Positions 5,276-5,286 of a stretch of DNA of 5,286 nt are shown in pieces (the stretch's first letter is position 1; each line of letters opens with the position of its first letter). Origin of the DNA: Opitutia bacterium UBA7397 (lineage in GTDB: Bacteria; Verrucomicrobiota; Verrucomicrobiia; Opitutales; UBA953); the NCBI GenBank assembly GCA_002470605.1, contig DKND01000114.1:35825-41110 (forward strand). Direction: 5' to 3'. A model generated the notes under the pieces. The model saw nothing but the letters and a program-made list of their open reading frames with translations, ran no database searches and had not been told where the DNA came from. The position numbers were made by a program, and so were the translations under genes.

Positions 5276-5286
5276 TCGGCCTGCGG

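Overview
The window looks like a stretch of bacterial chromosome with moderately high GC. It is dominated by housekeeping and lipid-modifying genes, and no phage, IS, CRISPR or tRNA/rRNA signature is visible. Weak or absent Shine-Dalgarno sequences, short GGGTAGGG-type intergenic repeats and the style of the LigA protein would fit a Verrucomicrobiota (Opitutae-like) genome. That placement is a low-confidence inference from general impression, not from a search.

Layout, left to right: (1) a minus-strand phosphoserine phosphatase gene (serB, 37-675). (2) A roughly 250-base divergent intergenic region with an AT-rich core and a 7-bp inverted repeat. (3) Two consecutive plus-strand genes for small, paralogous, predicted two-helix membrane proteins (930-1229 and 1313-1717). 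The first has an unclear, possibly frameshifted 5' end. (4) A convergent intergenic region (1718-1903) packed with three hairpins: a strong intrinsic terminator, a small hairpin and a 54-base nested imperfect palindrome. (5) A compact minus-strand operon read from right to left: ligA (NAD-dependent DNA ligase, 3131-5155), then a fatty-acid hydroxylase/sterol desaturase superfamily membrane enzyme (2344-3126), then a 147-residue ankyrin-repeat protein (1904-2347). LigA and the hydroxylase are 4 bases apart, and the hydroxylase and ankyrin genes share an ATGA stop/start overlap. (6) A G-rich ligA upstream region (5156-5286) with two G-quadruplex-type motifs and a second, degenerate copy of the repeat seen at 1735-1761.

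The most notable observation is in LigA. The protein is full length, with the Ia, adenylation (KIDG), OB, HhH and BRCT regions in order, but all four zinc-finger cysteines are replaced although the surrounding alignment is intact. Secondary points are the paralogous small membrane protein pair, the translationally coupled hydroxylase/ankyrin pair, and a short intergenic repeat family shared between the two ends of the operon.
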